From CAYWMY01 sp046352935 (GTDB lineage Bacteria; Pseudomonadota; Gammaproteobacteria; Steroidobacterales; Steroidobacteraceae), in contig JAXMGR010000012.1 in the NCBI GenBank assembly GCA_046352935.1, positions 62,001-126,000 of the forward strand: a DNA stretch of 64,000 nucleotides. The letters run 5' to 3'. How positions within the stretch are numbered: position 1 is the stretch's first letter; each line of letters opens with the position of its first letter. Under the pieces are notes generated by a model. The model did no database searches, was not told where the DNA came from, and saw only the letters and a program-made list of their open reading frames with translations. This document shows positions 51,814-62,161 of the stretch, in pieces. The translations under genes were made by a program, and so were the position numbers.

Positions 51814-53985
51814 ATGCCCAAGAATCTGAGCCTCGTCGTCGACGGCGACGGCATCGCAACCATCCGCTTCGACGTGCCCGGTCGTTCCATGAACGTCCTG
51901 TCCTCGGCCGTGATCGATGAGTTCGCCGCGGCCGTCGATTCCGCCCTCGCGGATCCCGCGGTGCGCGGCATCCTCGTCACCTCCGGCAAGCCGAGCTTCA
52001 TGCCCGGCGCCGATCTCACGGAACTCGCGCAGCAGTTCGAGCGGCAGCGCACGCCCACGCAGGCGCGTGACGACCACGCCGGCCTGTCGAAACTGCTCCG
52101 GCGTCTCGAGACGGGCGGCAAGCCCGTGGCCGCCGCCATCAATGGCGTCGCGCTCGGCGGTGGCTTCGAGATCTGCCTCGCCTGCCACTACCGGGTGCTG
52201 GCCGACGATCCGAAGGCCCAGGTCGGCCTGCCCGAGGTCAAGGTCGGGCTGCTCCCGGGCGCCGGTGGCACACAGCGCCTGCCGCGCCTCGTCGGCATCG
52301 AGAAGGCCCTGCCGCTCCTGCTCGAGGGCAACAACCTGAAGCCCGCAGAGGCACTCAAGCTCCGTGTCGTGCACGAGGTCGTGCCGCCGGACCAGGTGGT
52401 CGCCAACGCGCGTCGCTGGCTGCTGGGCACGCCGAATGCTCAGCAGCCCTGGGACCAGAAAGGCTTCCAGGTCCCGGGCGGCTCGAACATCGCGCTGCCT
52501 TCGATCGGGACGACCTTCTTCGTCGCGACGGCGCGCGTCGCAAAGGCGACGATGCGCAACTATCCCGCACCGCCCGCGATCCTCTCCGCCGTCTTCGAAG
52601 GCACGCAGGTGCCGATCGACCGCGGGCTCGCCATCGAGCTGAAGTATTTCTCGAAGCTCGTCACCGGACCGGTCGCGCGCAATCTCATGCGCACGATGTT
52701 CATCAACAAGGGTCTTGCCGACAAGCTCGACCGGCGCCCGCGCGATGTGCCGAAGAGCGAGGTGCGCAGGCTCGGTGTGCTGGGCGCGGGCATGATGGGG
52801 GCGGGCATCGCCTACGTGGCCGCTCAGGCCGGCATCGACTGTGTCCTGCTCGATGCGACGCAGGCGCAGGCCGACAAGGGCAAGGGCTATGCCGCGAACC
52901 AGCTGAAGAAGGATCTCGAGAAGGGTCGCGTCACCCAGGCGCAGGTCGATGCGCTGCTGTCGCGCATCCGGCCCACGACGGATTACGCGGACCTCACCGG
53001 CTGCGATCTGGTGGTCGAGGCCGTCTTCGAGAACCGGGGCATCAAGGCCGACGTCACCGCGAAGGCCGAGGCCGTGATCCCGTCCGCGGCCACGTTCGCG
53101 AGCAACACCTCGACGCTGCCGATCACGGGCCTCGCGAAGGCATCGAAGCGCCCGCAGCAGTTCATCGGCATCCACTTCTTCTCGCCGGTCGAGCGCATGC
53201 CGCTCGTGGAGATCATCGTCGGCAGACGCACGAGCCAGGAGACGATCGCGCGGGCGCTCGATTTCGTCGGCCAGCTGCGCAAGACGCCGATCGTGGTCAA
53301 TGACAGCCGCAACTTCTACACCAGTCGCGTGTTCGGCACCTACACGCAGGAAGGGCAGAAGATGCTGGAGGAGGGCATCGATCCGGCGTTGATCGAGAAT
53401 GCCGCGCGCGCGGTCGGCATGCCCGTGGGACCGCTCGCCGTGACCGACGAGGTCTCGCTCGAGCTGCAGTGGAACGTGCTGCAGCAGACCCGCGAGGACC
53501 TGGGACCGAAGTTCGTCGAGCCGGTCTCCTACGGGGTGCTGCGGCGCTTCGTCGTGGACCTCGAGCGCATGGGGCGCAAGTCCGGCGGCGGCTTCTACGA
53601 TTATCCCGCCGGAGGGAAGAAGCAGCTCTGGCCCGGACTCGCGGAGCTGTACCCGCGTGCGGCGAAGCAGCCCACGGTCGAGGAAGTCGGTCGGCGGCTG
53701 CTGTACAGCCAGGCACTGGAGACGGCGCGCTGCCATGAGGAGGGCGTCGTGACCAGCGCGGCCGAGGCCGACCTGGGCTCGATCCTGGGCTGGGGCTTCC
53801 CCGCCTGGACCGGCGGTACGCTGTCGTTCATCGACACCGTCGGCCTGCCGGAGTTCGTGAAGGAGTGCCAGCGGCTCGCGAAAAGCTGCGGCCCGCGGTT
53901 CCGGCCGCCGCGCGGTCTCGTCGAACGCGCTGCCCGCGGAGAGACCTACCACGGCGGCCCGGGTGCGAAGGCTCGGGAGGCGTGA
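51814..53985 (+). CDS. Multifunctional enoyl-CoA hydratase / 3-hydroxyacyl-CoA dehydrogenase
   Basis: 723-aa FadB/FadJ-type protein. The N-terminal crotonase domain spans about 1-190 (SGKPSFMPGADLTEL, INGVALGGGFEICLACHY). The NAD-binding 3-hydroxyacyl-CoA dehydrogenase domain spans about 320-500 (LGVLGAGMMGAGIAYVAAQAG, IGIHFFSPVERMPLVEII with the catalytic His) and is followed by its C-terminal helical domains. With the preceding thiolase it completes beta-oxidation after an acyl-CoA dehydrogenase, which is not in the window. Confidence 0.94.
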   Translation: MPKNLSLVVDGDGIATIRFDVPGRSMNVLSSAVIDEFAAAVDSALADPAVRGILVTSGKPSFMPGADLTELAQQFERQRTPTQARDDHAGLSKLLRRLETGGKPVAAAINGVALGGGFEICLACHYRVLADDPKAQVGLPEVKVGLLPGAGGTQRLPRLVGIEKALPLLLEGNNLKPAEALKLRVVHEVVPPDQVVANARRWLLGTPNAQQPWDQKGFQVPGGSNIALPSIGTTFFVATARVAKATMRNYPAPPAILSAVFEGTQVPIDRGLAIELKYFSKLVTGPVARNLMRTMFINKGLADKLDRRPRDVPKSEVRRLGVLGAGMMGAGIAYVAAQAGIDCVLLDATQAQADKGKGYAANQLKKDLEKGRVTQAQVDALLSRIRPTTDYADLTGCDLVVEAVFENRGIKADVTAKAEAVIPSAATFASNTSTLPITGLAKASKRPQQFIGIHFFSPVERMPLVEIIVGRRTSQETIARALDFVGQLRKTPIVVNDSRNFYTSRVFGTYTQEGQKMLEEGIDPALIENAARAVGMPVGPLAVTDEVSLELQWNVLQQTREDLGPKFVEPVSYGVLRRFVVDLERMGRKSGGGFYDYPAGGKKQLWPGLAELYPRAAKQPTVEEVGRRLLYSQALETARCHEEGVVTSAAEADLGSILGWGFPAWTGGTLSFIDTVGLPEFVKECQRLAKSCGPRFRPPRGLVERAARGETYHGGPGAKAREA

Positions 53986-54058
53986 GACCACGGCGTGACG
54001 GGTCGCGCGTCCTCGGCATGACGACGCGGATGAGCCGATCCGGGAGCGGAGGCGCCGC

Positions 54059-55210
54059 GTGGGACCGCTAGCGGGCGTCAGGGTCATCGAGATGGCGGGC
54101 CTCGGTCCCGCACCGCTGTGCGGCATGCTGCTCGCCGACCTCGGCGCAGAGGTCGTGCTCGTGGATCGCTCGCGCGAGATGGTCGCGACGCGGCGCATCG
54201 ATCCGATCTACCGCAACCGGCGGGGCATCGCGCTGAACCTGAAGAACCCCGCGGGCATCGAGGTCCTGCTCGGCCTGGCGGCAAAGGCCGACATCCTCAT
54301 CGAGTGTTTCCGTCCCGGCGTGATGGAACGGCTCGGCGCGGGTCCCGATGCCTGCCTCGCCCGGAATCCACGGCTCGTCTACGGGCGCATGACGGGATGG
54401 GGCCAGGACGGTCCACTGGCCCGGAGCGCCGCCCACGACATCAATTACCTGGCGCTCACGGGCCTGCTGCACCAGATCGGCCCCGTGGGCGGCAGACCGG
54501 TGCCGCCCGAATACTTCGTCGGCGACTTCGGCGCCGGCGGTGCGATGCTGGCGATCGGCGTGCTCGCGGCGCTCACGGCGGCGCGGGTCTCCGGCCGCGG
54601 CCAGGTCGTCGATGCCGCGATCGTCGACGGTGCCATCGCGATGATGGGCGTGCTGTACGCATTGCGTGGCACGCCGCTGGTTCGCGATGCGACCGGCGAG
54701 AACTATCTCGCCGGAGCGGCGCCCTGGTACGACACTTATGCGACGAAGGACGGGCGCTACGTTTCGGTGGGGGCGCTCGAACCGCAGTTCTTCGGGCTGC
54801 TGCTCGACCGGCTCGGCCTCGACCGCGGTCGCTGGGCGCCGCTCGGATTCCCCAACGTCGGCGACGAGGCGCGACGCGAGTGGCCGGCGCTGCGCGCCGC
54901 GATGGCCGCCGCGTTCGCGTCGCGCACGCGTGATGAATGGTGCGGGATCCTGGAGGGTTCGGATGCGTGCTTCGCGCCGGTGCTGAGCATGGCGGAGGCA
55001 CCGGGACATCCGCACAACGTCGCGCGCGGCAGTTTCATCGAGGTCGACGGCGTGCTGCAGCACGCGCCGGCGCCGCGGTTCAGCGGCACGCCACCGGGCC
55101 CCGTGCGCCCGCCGCCGGCCGCGGGTGCGGACACCGATGCCGTACTCCGGGACGGCGGCTGGCGCGACGATCAGATCGCTGCGCTGCGGGACGCGGGAGC
55201 GCTCGACTGA
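54059..55210 (+). CDS. CaiB/BaiF family protein, alpha-methylacyl-CoA racemase-like
   Basis: 383-aa class III CoA-transferase fold, nearest to AMACR. MTGWGQDGPLARSAAHDINYLALTG carries the His, and YFVGDFGAGGAML the Asp, of the racemase pair. IECFRPGVMERLG is also present. AMACR interconverts 2R- and 2S-methyl acyl-CoA so that branched chains can enter beta-oxidation, which fits its place after thiolase and FadB. A GTG start with GGAGCGGAGG upstream is used. Confidence 0.87.
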   Translation: MGPLAGVRVIEMAGLGPAPLCGMLLADLGAEVVLVDRSREMVATRRIDPIYRNRRGIALNLKNPAGIEVLLGLAAKADILIECFRPGVMERLGAGPDACLARNPRLVYGRMTGWGQDGPLARSAAHDINYLALTGLLHQIGPVGGRPVPPEYFVGDFGAGGAMLAIGVLAALTAARVSGRGQVVDAAIVDGAIAMMGVLYALRGTPLVRDATGENYLAGAAPWYDTYATKDGRYVSVGALEPQFFGLLLDRLGLDRGRWAPLGFPNVGDEARREWPALRAAMAAAFASRTRDEWCGILEGSDACFAPVLSMAEAPGHPHNVARGSFIEVDGVLQHAPAPRFSGTPPGPVRPPPAAGADTDAVLRDGGWRDDQIAALRDAGALD

Positions 55211-55275
55211 GAGCGAGTCTGACGATACCCGCGTGCAGTCGATGACGGCACGCGGCGATCAGGCGAGGGGGGGAA

Positions 55276-56628
55276 TTGCAGGCGAACCATGATCCGGAAC
55301 CGCGGGTCGCTCCGCGACGCGCGCTCTATGGCTGGGCCATCGTCGCGGTGCTGGTGCTCGCATCGGTGGTGTCCTACGTGGACCGCCAGGTGGTCGCGAT
55401 CGTCGTCGCACCGATGAAGTCGGATCTCGGTGTCGGCGACACCGAGGTCGGGCTGCTCTACGGGATCTTCGCGCTGTTCTACGCGATCGCCGCCATTCCG
55501 ATCGCGATGCTCGCCGACCGTCGTTCGCGTACGCGCCTCATCGCGGCCGGCATCGCGCTGTGGAGCCTCATGACCGCACTTTGCGGCCTTTCGCGCAGCT
55601 TCCTGCAGGTGCTGCTGGCGCGCATCGGTGTCGGTGTCGGCGAGGCGGTGCTGACGCCGGCTGCCAATTCGCTCATCGCCGACAGCTTCCCGCGCGAGAA
55701 AGTGCCGCTCGCGGTCGGTGTCTTCATGGTTGGCTCGACCCTGGGCAGCGGCCTGGGCTTCCTCGTCGGCGGTCTCGTGCTCGGACTCGTGGAGTCCGCC
55801 GGCCGCACGCGGATACCGCTGCTCGGTGAGCTGGCGGCGTGGCAGCAGGTGTTCGTCTACTGCGCTCTGCCGGGGCTCGCCATTGCGGTACTGTTCCTGC
55901 TGCTCCGGGAGCCGCCGCGGCGGCAGCTCGCCACCGGCACCCCGCGTGGCGCATCGCTCGCCGAGACGCTGGCCTTCTACCGTGAGAACCGCGCAACGCT
56001 GTTCCTGCACCACTCGGGGTTCCTCTGTCTCTCGCTGATGGGATTCGGCTTCGTTTTCTGGACCGTGTCGTTCTTCTCGCGCGTGCACGGCGTCGCTCCC
56101 GCACAGGCGGCGCAGATCTTCGGCGGCATCCAGATGGTCTGCGGATCGCTGGGCTCCGTCTGGGCGCCGCTGCTCGCGGCGCGGCTGACGCGCGGAGGAC
56201 GCGGCGACGCCAACATCGTCGCCGGCATGGCGGGTGGTGCCTGCGCAATGGTCGTCATCATGCTCATCCAGACCATGCCGAACGCCTTCTGGGCGTTCCT
56301 GCTGTACCTGCCCGCGGCATTCTTCGCGGCTTCGCCGTTCGGGCTCGCCTACGGGTCGCTGCCGGTGATCGCACCCGCCCGCATGCGGGCCGTGGTCGCC
56401 GGTCTGTTCATGTGCATCGTGAATCTCGGCATGCTGCTCGGGCCACCGCTCGCGGGCTTCTGCAACGAACGCCTGTTCCCGCAGGCGGACGGCGTACGCT
56501 GGTCGCTGCTCACCGTCACGCCGGTCTTCGGCATCCTGGGCCTCGTGTTGCTGGCCCTCGGACGCCGGCACTACGCGCGGAGCCTCGCGGCTGCCGAGGC
56601 CCGGGAGGACGGGGAGGCGGCATCGTGA
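55276..56628 (+). CDS. MFS transporter (first of tandem pair)
   Basis: 450-aa, ~12-helix major facilitator. SVVSYVDRQVVAIVVAPMKSDL in helix 1, the loop-2 motif ADRRSRTRLIAAG, and RIGVGVGEAVLTPAANSLIAD in helix 4 mark the Spinster-like/anion-cation subgroup. The start is TTG behind GAGGGGGG; no ATG or GTG is better placed. It is probably a proton-driven carrier for a small organic compound; the substrate is unknown. It overlaps the next transporter by 4 nt. Confidence 0.88.
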   Translation: MQANHDPEPRVAPRRALYGWAIVAVLVLASVVSYVDRQVVAIVVAPMKSDLGVGDTEVGLLYGIFALFYAIAAIPIAMLADRRSRTRLIAAGIALWSLMTALCGLSRSFLQVLLARIGVGVGEAVLTPAANSLIADSFPREKVPLAVGVFMVGSTLGSGLGFLVGGLVLGLVESAGRTRIPLLGELAAWQQVFVYCALPGLAIAVLFLLLREPPRRQLATGTPRGASLAETLAFYRENRATLFLHHSGFLCLSLMGFGFVFWTVSFFSRVHGVAPAQAAQIFGGIQMVCGSLGSVWAPLLAARLTRGGRGDANIVAGMAGGACAMVVIMLIQTMPNAFWAFLLYLPAAFFAASPFGLAYGSLPVIAPARMRAVVAGLFMCIVNLGMLLGPPLAGFCNERLFPQADGVRWSLLTVTPVFGILGLVLLALGRRHYARSLAAAEAREDGEAAS

Positions 56629-58028
56629 CCACAGGCCGGGATCGTGGGGGGCGGGCCGAGTCGACGCCGGATACGGAACACGCCGTGGATGGCGAGGGAG
56701 CGGAAGTGACCTGGCCGGCCTCGCGGGTGGCGTGGGGCACGGTCGCCGTGCTCGCCTTCGTGCAGGGCATCAACGCCGTCGACCGCCACCTCATCAACCT
56801 GCTCGTCGGACCGATCAAGGCCGACCTCGGCATCAGCGACGCCGAGGTCGGCCTGCTGCTCGGACTTTCCTTCGCGGTCTTCTACACGACTGTGGGTGTG
56901 CCGATCGGCCGGCTCGCGGATGCCTGGAGCCGCCGTCTGATCATCGCGATCGGCACGGCCTTCTGGAGCGTCGCGACCGTCTGCTGCGGGCTGGCGCAGA
57001 ACTTCGCGCAGCTCTTCTGGGCGCGGGTCGGTGTCGGCGCGGGGGAGGCGTCGCTGAACCCGTCGGGGTATTCGATGATCGCCGACCTGTTCCCGCCGGA
57101 GCGCCGCGCGAGGCCGATGGGCGTCTTCATCGCGGGGCACACGATCGGCCAGGCACTCACCCTGTTCGCGGGGGGAGTGCTGGTGCAGTACCTCGTCCGC
57201 AACGCCGTCACGCTCGAACTAACGACCGGGCTCGTGCTGAAGCCGTGGCAGATCGCGTTCCTGCTGGCCGGGCTGCCGGGTGTTTTCGTCGCGCTGCTGG
57301 TGCTCGTGATCCGCGAGCCGGCACGTCGCGAGACGGGCACCGGGGCCGGACCCGCGAGCATCCCGGTGCGTGAGGTCGCGCGCTACGTGGCGGAGCGGGC
57401 GACGCTGTATGTTCCATTGATCGGTGGTTTCGCATTCGTGCTCGTATGGCACATGGGCAACGTCGTCTGGGCGCCGACCTTCCTGATGCGGACGTTCGCG
57501 CTGGAGCCGGCGCAGGTGGGTCTGATCCTCGGCCTGATGACGCTGGTCTTCAATTCGAGCGGCGTCGTGCTGGCCGGCTCGCTGTCGGAGTACTTCGCGC
57601 GGCGGGGGCACGGCGACGCGCACCTGCGCGCTGCATTCGCCGGCGCGCTGTGCGCCCTCCCGTTCGGCGTGGCCGCGACCCTGATGCCCAACCAGTGGCT
57701 CGCGCTCGCGCTGCTGGGGCCGGCGTTCTTCTTCGGTTCGCTGCCGTTCACGCTGGCACCCGCGGCCATCGCGAGTATCACGCCGAACCGCATGCGGGCG
57801 CAGATCACGGCCGTCTATCTTCTCTGCGTCAACGCCTTCGGCTTCGGGCTCGGACCCTGGCTCATGGGGGCGCTGACCGACCGTGTCTTCGGTGATCCGC
57901 AGCTGCTGTGCTATTCGATCGCGCTGACCGCGGCGGTGGCACTGCCGCTCGCGCTGCTGTTGCTGTGGCGTACGCTGGTTCCGTATCGTCGTGCAGTGGA
58001 ACGGACGACGGGAGGTGGGCGGACATGA
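56625..58028 (+). CDS. MFS transporter (second of tandem pair)
   Basis: 467-aa paralogue of the preceding transporter with a ~28-residue acidic N-terminal extension. It has the same helix-1 (QGINAVDRHLINLLVGPIKAD), loop-2 (RLADAWSRRLIIAIG) and helix-4 (RVGVGAGEASLNPSGYSMIAD) signatures. The GTG start overlaps the previous stop; the stop overlaps the SnoaL-like ATG (ATGA). Two related carriers in one transcript suggest separate import and export, or two related substrates. Confidence 0.88.
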   Translation: MTTGRDRGGRAESTPDTEHAVDGEGAEVTWPASRVAWGTVAVLAFVQGINAVDRHLINLLVGPIKADLGISDAEVGLLLGLSFAVFYTTVGVPIGRLADAWSRRLIIAIGTAFWSVATVCCGLAQNFAQLFWARVGVGAGEASLNPSGYSMIADLFPPERRARPMGVFIAGHTIGQALTLFAGGVLVQYLVRNAVTLELTTGLVLKPWQIAFLLAGLPGVFVALLVLVIREPARRETGTGAGPASIPVREVARYVAERATLYVPLIGGFAFVLVWHMGNVVWAPTFLMRTFALEPAQVGLILGLMTLVFNSSGVVLAGSLSEYFARRGHGDAHLRAAFAGALCALPFGVAATLMPNQWLALALLGPAFFFGSLPFTLAPAAIASITPNRMRAQITAVYLLCVNAFGFGLGPWLMGALTDRVFGDPQLLCYSIALTAAVALPLALLLLWRTLVPYRRAVERTTGGGRT

Positions 58029-58564
58029 ACGGGCACGAGAGGACCGTGCTCCAGGGGCTGCTGGACCGGCAGGCGATCACGGATGTGCTGAACCGCTACG
58101 CGCGCGCCTGCGACCGGGCCGACGAAGTCCTGCTGCGGTCCTGCTTCCATGCGGACTCCCGGCACCGCCACGGCGGGTTCGACGGCTCCTCGGCGGATTT
58201 CTGCGCCTTCGCCATGAAGATCATCCTCGGCACGCGGCTCGAGAAGCACCTGATCACCAACGTGATGATCGAACTCGACGGCGACTTGGCGACGACCGAG
58301 TGTCACTATCTCGCGTATCACCGGCAGCCGGATGCGCAGACGGGAGCCGACGTCGACTACTTCAATGGTGGTCGGTTCATCGACCGCTTCGAGCGGCGAG
58401 CCGGCGAATGGCGCATCGCGGAGAGACTCGGGCTCATCGACTACGAGGCCTTCCACCCGGTGACCGAGCGCGGGGTCGCGCGGCTGCTGCCGTCACAGCG
58501 GAGCCAGCGCGTGCCGGACGACCCGCTCTACAGCCTGATGCCGTCGCTGCGCAACCGCGGCTGA
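58025..58564 (+). CDS. SnoaL-like / NTF2-fold domain protein
   Basis: 179-aa SnoaL-4 type protein, paralogue of the one at 14901. Here the motif reads RQAITDVLNRYARACDRAD followed by CFHAD, then FNGGRFIDRFERRAGEWRIAER. Such proteins often isomerise or dehydrate catabolic intermediates. Translational coupling to two MFS transporters suggests it acts on the imported compound or a derivative. No specific activity can be assigned. Confidence 0.8.
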   Translation: MNGHERTVLQGLLDRQAITDVLNRYARACDRADEVLLRSCFHADSRHRHGGFDGSSADFCAFAMKIILGTRLEKHLITNVMIELDGDLATTECHYLAYHRQPDAQTGADVDYFNGGRFIDRFERRAGEWRIAERLGLIDYEAFHPVTERGVARLLPSQRSQRVPDDPLYSLMPSLRNRG

Positions 58565-58612
58565 CCACGTCGGCGCGCGACCGGTTCGCGGAGTCGTCGA
58601 TGAGGCCGTCGA

Positions 58613-59806
<1,194 letters not shown>

Positions 59807-59852
59807 TGCTGGCCTCGGTGTTGCAGGTCGTGAGGAGCGGCGCGCAGGTCCC

Positions 59853-61124
59853 CTACTGGGCGACCCCGCAGATCTCCAGGATGCACTGCACGTAGATTTT
59901 CGTCATGTCCACCATGTCGCCGATGTGGACGTGTTCGCCCTGGTGGGTCGAGAAGCCTCCGCCGCCCGTCCGCAGGCGCCCCGCGGAGCCGTAGTTCACG
60001 CACGGGATGCCGTAGCGGTTCATGTGCGCGGCATCGCTGTACCAGACCTCCATGCCGAACTCCGGCGGCTTGCCGAGCTGGTCGGTGTGCGCGCCCACGA
60101 TCGTGCGGATGAGCTCGTGATCCTGCGGGATCGACGTGCCCGGTGCCGAGACGTAGATGTCGACTGTCGTGCCCGCGAGCGCCGGATTCCGGCCCGCGAG
60201 ATCGCGGACGAGCTCGCGCACTTCCCGGTAGACCTCGACGGGCAGGACATCGGGTGCGGTGCGCACGTCGAGATAGATGCAGCAGTTGTCCGGAGTGCGC
60301 GCGCCGCGCCACGGCCAGCCGCCCTCGATCGCGGCGATGTTGACCTTCGGGCTGAAGCTGCCGACGGTGTGACGAGCGATGTACTCCGGCATCCACTTGT
60401 GCAGCGCGTCGAGCACCTGGGTCGCATTGCTGATCGCGTTCTTGCGTGGATCGGACCATGCCGTGTGGATCAGCACGCCCGGGACCGTGATCTTGAGCCA
60501 GGTCGTGCCGCAATGGCTCGGGATCACCATCATGTTGGTGGGCTCGCCGAGGATGCAGTAGTCGGCGACGGCACCGTGGCTGATGGCGTACTTCGTGCCG
60601 ACGCCATAGCCCTGGTACTTGGGACCGTCGAAATCGTTGACCGGCGCTTTCTCGATCTCGCCGCAGACGCCCGCGACGACCACGTCGCCGGCGAGCCTGA
60701 TGCCGGCGGCGCGGATCGCCTCCGTCGCGACCACGTAGGTCGCGAGCGCGCTCTTCATGTTGAACGAGCCCATCCCGTAGATCCACTCGTCGTCGACGAC
60801 CGTGCCCTCGCAGCGGTAGCCGATGCCGCGATGCGCCTGTTCCGGCCCGAACGAGGTGTCCATGTGGCCATTGAACATGAGGCTCTTGCCCTTGCCGGCA
60901 CCTTCGAGCAGGCCGACCGCGTTGTAGCGGTTGTCGCCGATGGGCTGCAGCGTAGAGCGGAAGCCGGCGCCGCGCAGCACCTCGTGCAGTGCGCGGGCCA
61001 TGTCGCCCTCGAAGCCGGTGGGGCTCGGTACGTTGACGAGCTGCACCACGAGATCCACCAGCCGGTCCCGGTTGATCTCGGCCACTGCGCGGCTCACCAG
61101 CGCTGCGTCTGTTTTCCTCGGCAT
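59853..61124 (-). CDS. M20 (ArgE/DapE/ACY1) family deacylase-like protein
   Basis: 423-aa member of the M20 metallo-amidohydrolase family. The first metal motif NGHMDTSFG is intact. The bridging-Asp motif (normally GxGxxDxK) reads YGMGSFNMKSA, with Asn for Asp, and the usual Glu-Glu pair reads CGEIEK. CILGEPTN and the C-terminal His (FSTHQGEH) remain. Members hydrolyse N-acyl amino acids or related amides; this variant may use altered metal chemistry. Gap to LeuA-like gene 46 nt, to the hydrolase 31 nt: one operon. Confidence 0.85.
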   Translation of the reverse strand: MPRKTDAALVSRAVAEINRDRLVDLVVQLVNVPSPTGFEGDMARALHEVLRGAGFRSTLQPIGDNRYNAVGLLEGAGKGKSLMFNGHMDTSFGPEQAHRGIGYRCEGTVVDDEWIYGMGSFNMKSALATYVVATEAIRAAGIRLAGDVVVAGVCGEIEKAPVNDFDGPKYQGYGVGTKYAISHGAVADYCILGEPTNMMVIPSHCGTTWLKITVPGVLIHTAWSDPRKNAISNATQVLDALHKWMPEYIARHTVGSFSPKVNIAAIEGGWPWRGARTPDNCCIYLDVRTAPDVLPVEVYREVRELVRDLAGRNPALAGTTVDIYVSAPGTSIPQDHELIRTIVGAHTDQLGKPPEFGMEVWYSDAAHMNRYGIPCVNYGSAGRLRTGGGGFSTHQGEHVHIGDMVDMTKIYVQCILEICGVAQ

Positions 61125-61155
61125 GTCATTCCCCCGTCTGTGCGGAAGCGGCGGC

Positions 61156-62118
61156 TCAGGAGCCGGCCACGATGTGGGTCGTCAGTGTTCCGAGCCGGTC
61201 GATCTTCGCCTCGACCAGGTCTCCGGGCTCGAGCCACTCCGGGTTCGCCATGCCGGCGGCCACGCCCGGAGGGCTGCCGCTCGTGATGATGTCTCCGGGC
61301 TCCAGCGTGGTGTTCGACCACCACGAGACCAGCTCGGCGGTCTTGTAGTGCATCTGCGAGGTGTTCGAGTCCTGGCGCAGCCGGCCGTTGACGTAGAGCT
61401 TCATCGCGAGCTCGTGCGGATCGCCGAGTTCGTCGGGTGTGACGAGGTGCGGGCCGAACGGACAGGAGCCGTCGAAGCTCTTGCCGAGGAGGATCACCTT
61501 GTTCGAGTGCTCGCGCGCCTGGATGTCACGCGCCGACAGATCGTTGAAGATCGTGTAGCCGGCCACGTATTTCATCGCATCGGCCGCCGGCACGCGGAAT
61601 GCCGGGCGCCCGATGATGATCGCGATCTCGATCTCGTAGTCGAGCTGGCGCGTGAAGTGCGGGATGGCCACCTTCGCACCCGAGGCCACGACGGAGGAAG
61701 GTGCCTCGAGGAAGCCCGTCGGGTGCTCGAAGTGGAAGTCCTTCCAGTTGTGGGACTGCCATTCGGGTTCCTTCCAGGTCGTCAGCTCGGCGAGGTGCGA
61801 GCGGAAGTTGCACGAGGTGTGCAGGATCTTCCCGGGCCTCGGCACCGGCGCGCACAGCTCGATCTCCTCGGGAGCGTAGGCAACGCGGGCATTGCCGGGC
61901 CCCGTCAGCTTCGAGAGGTCGCCGGACCCGAGCCGGCCCGCCACGGCGTCGAGCGCCGCACGCGCCCTGCGCATGCCGTCATCGCCCAGGCTCAGGAACG
62001 CGAGCATGTCCGGGGGCAGACCGCCGTCGGTGAGCGCCGGCAGGTCGATGTAACGGTCCTGCAGGAAGCCGCCGATGGTGCGGTGCTTGCCGCGGACGAT
62101 GAATGTGGCGAGTCTCAT
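61156..62118 (-). CDS. Fumarylacetoacetate hydrolase (FAH) family protein
   Basis: 320-aa FAH-fold enzyme. KILHTSCNFRSHLAE opens the catalytic domain. Metal-ligand Glu residues lie in LDYEIEIAIIIGR (about residue 160), and the Asp in FNDLSARDIQ and GKSFDGSCPFGPHLV are typical. WWSNTTLEPGDIITSGSPPGV closes the site. The family cleaves C-C bonds of 1,3-dicarbonyls, decarboxylates oxaloacetate or hydrates 2-oxopent-4-enoates. The substrate is unknown; the position suggests a late step of the cluster's pathway. Confidence 0.9.
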   Translation of the reverse strand: MRLATFIVRGKHRTIGGFLQDRYIDLPALTDGGLPPDMLAFLSLGDDGMRRARAALDAVAGRLGSGDLSKLTGPGNARVAYAPEEIELCAPVPRPGKILHTSCNFRSHLAELTTWKEPEWQSHNWKDFHFEHPTGFLEAPSSVVASGAKVAIPHFTRQLDYEIEIAIIIGRPAFRVPAADAMKYVAGYTIFNDLSARDIQAREHSNKVILLGKSFDGSCPFGPHLVTPDELGDPHELAMKLYVNGRLRQDSNTSQMHYKTAELVSWWSNTTLEPGDIITSGSPPGVAAGMANPEWLEPGDLVEAKIDRLGTLTTHIVAGS

Positions 62119-62161
62119 GTCGTGATCCTGGTGATGGATGGGGAAGGGGCGGCGCCCGCGC

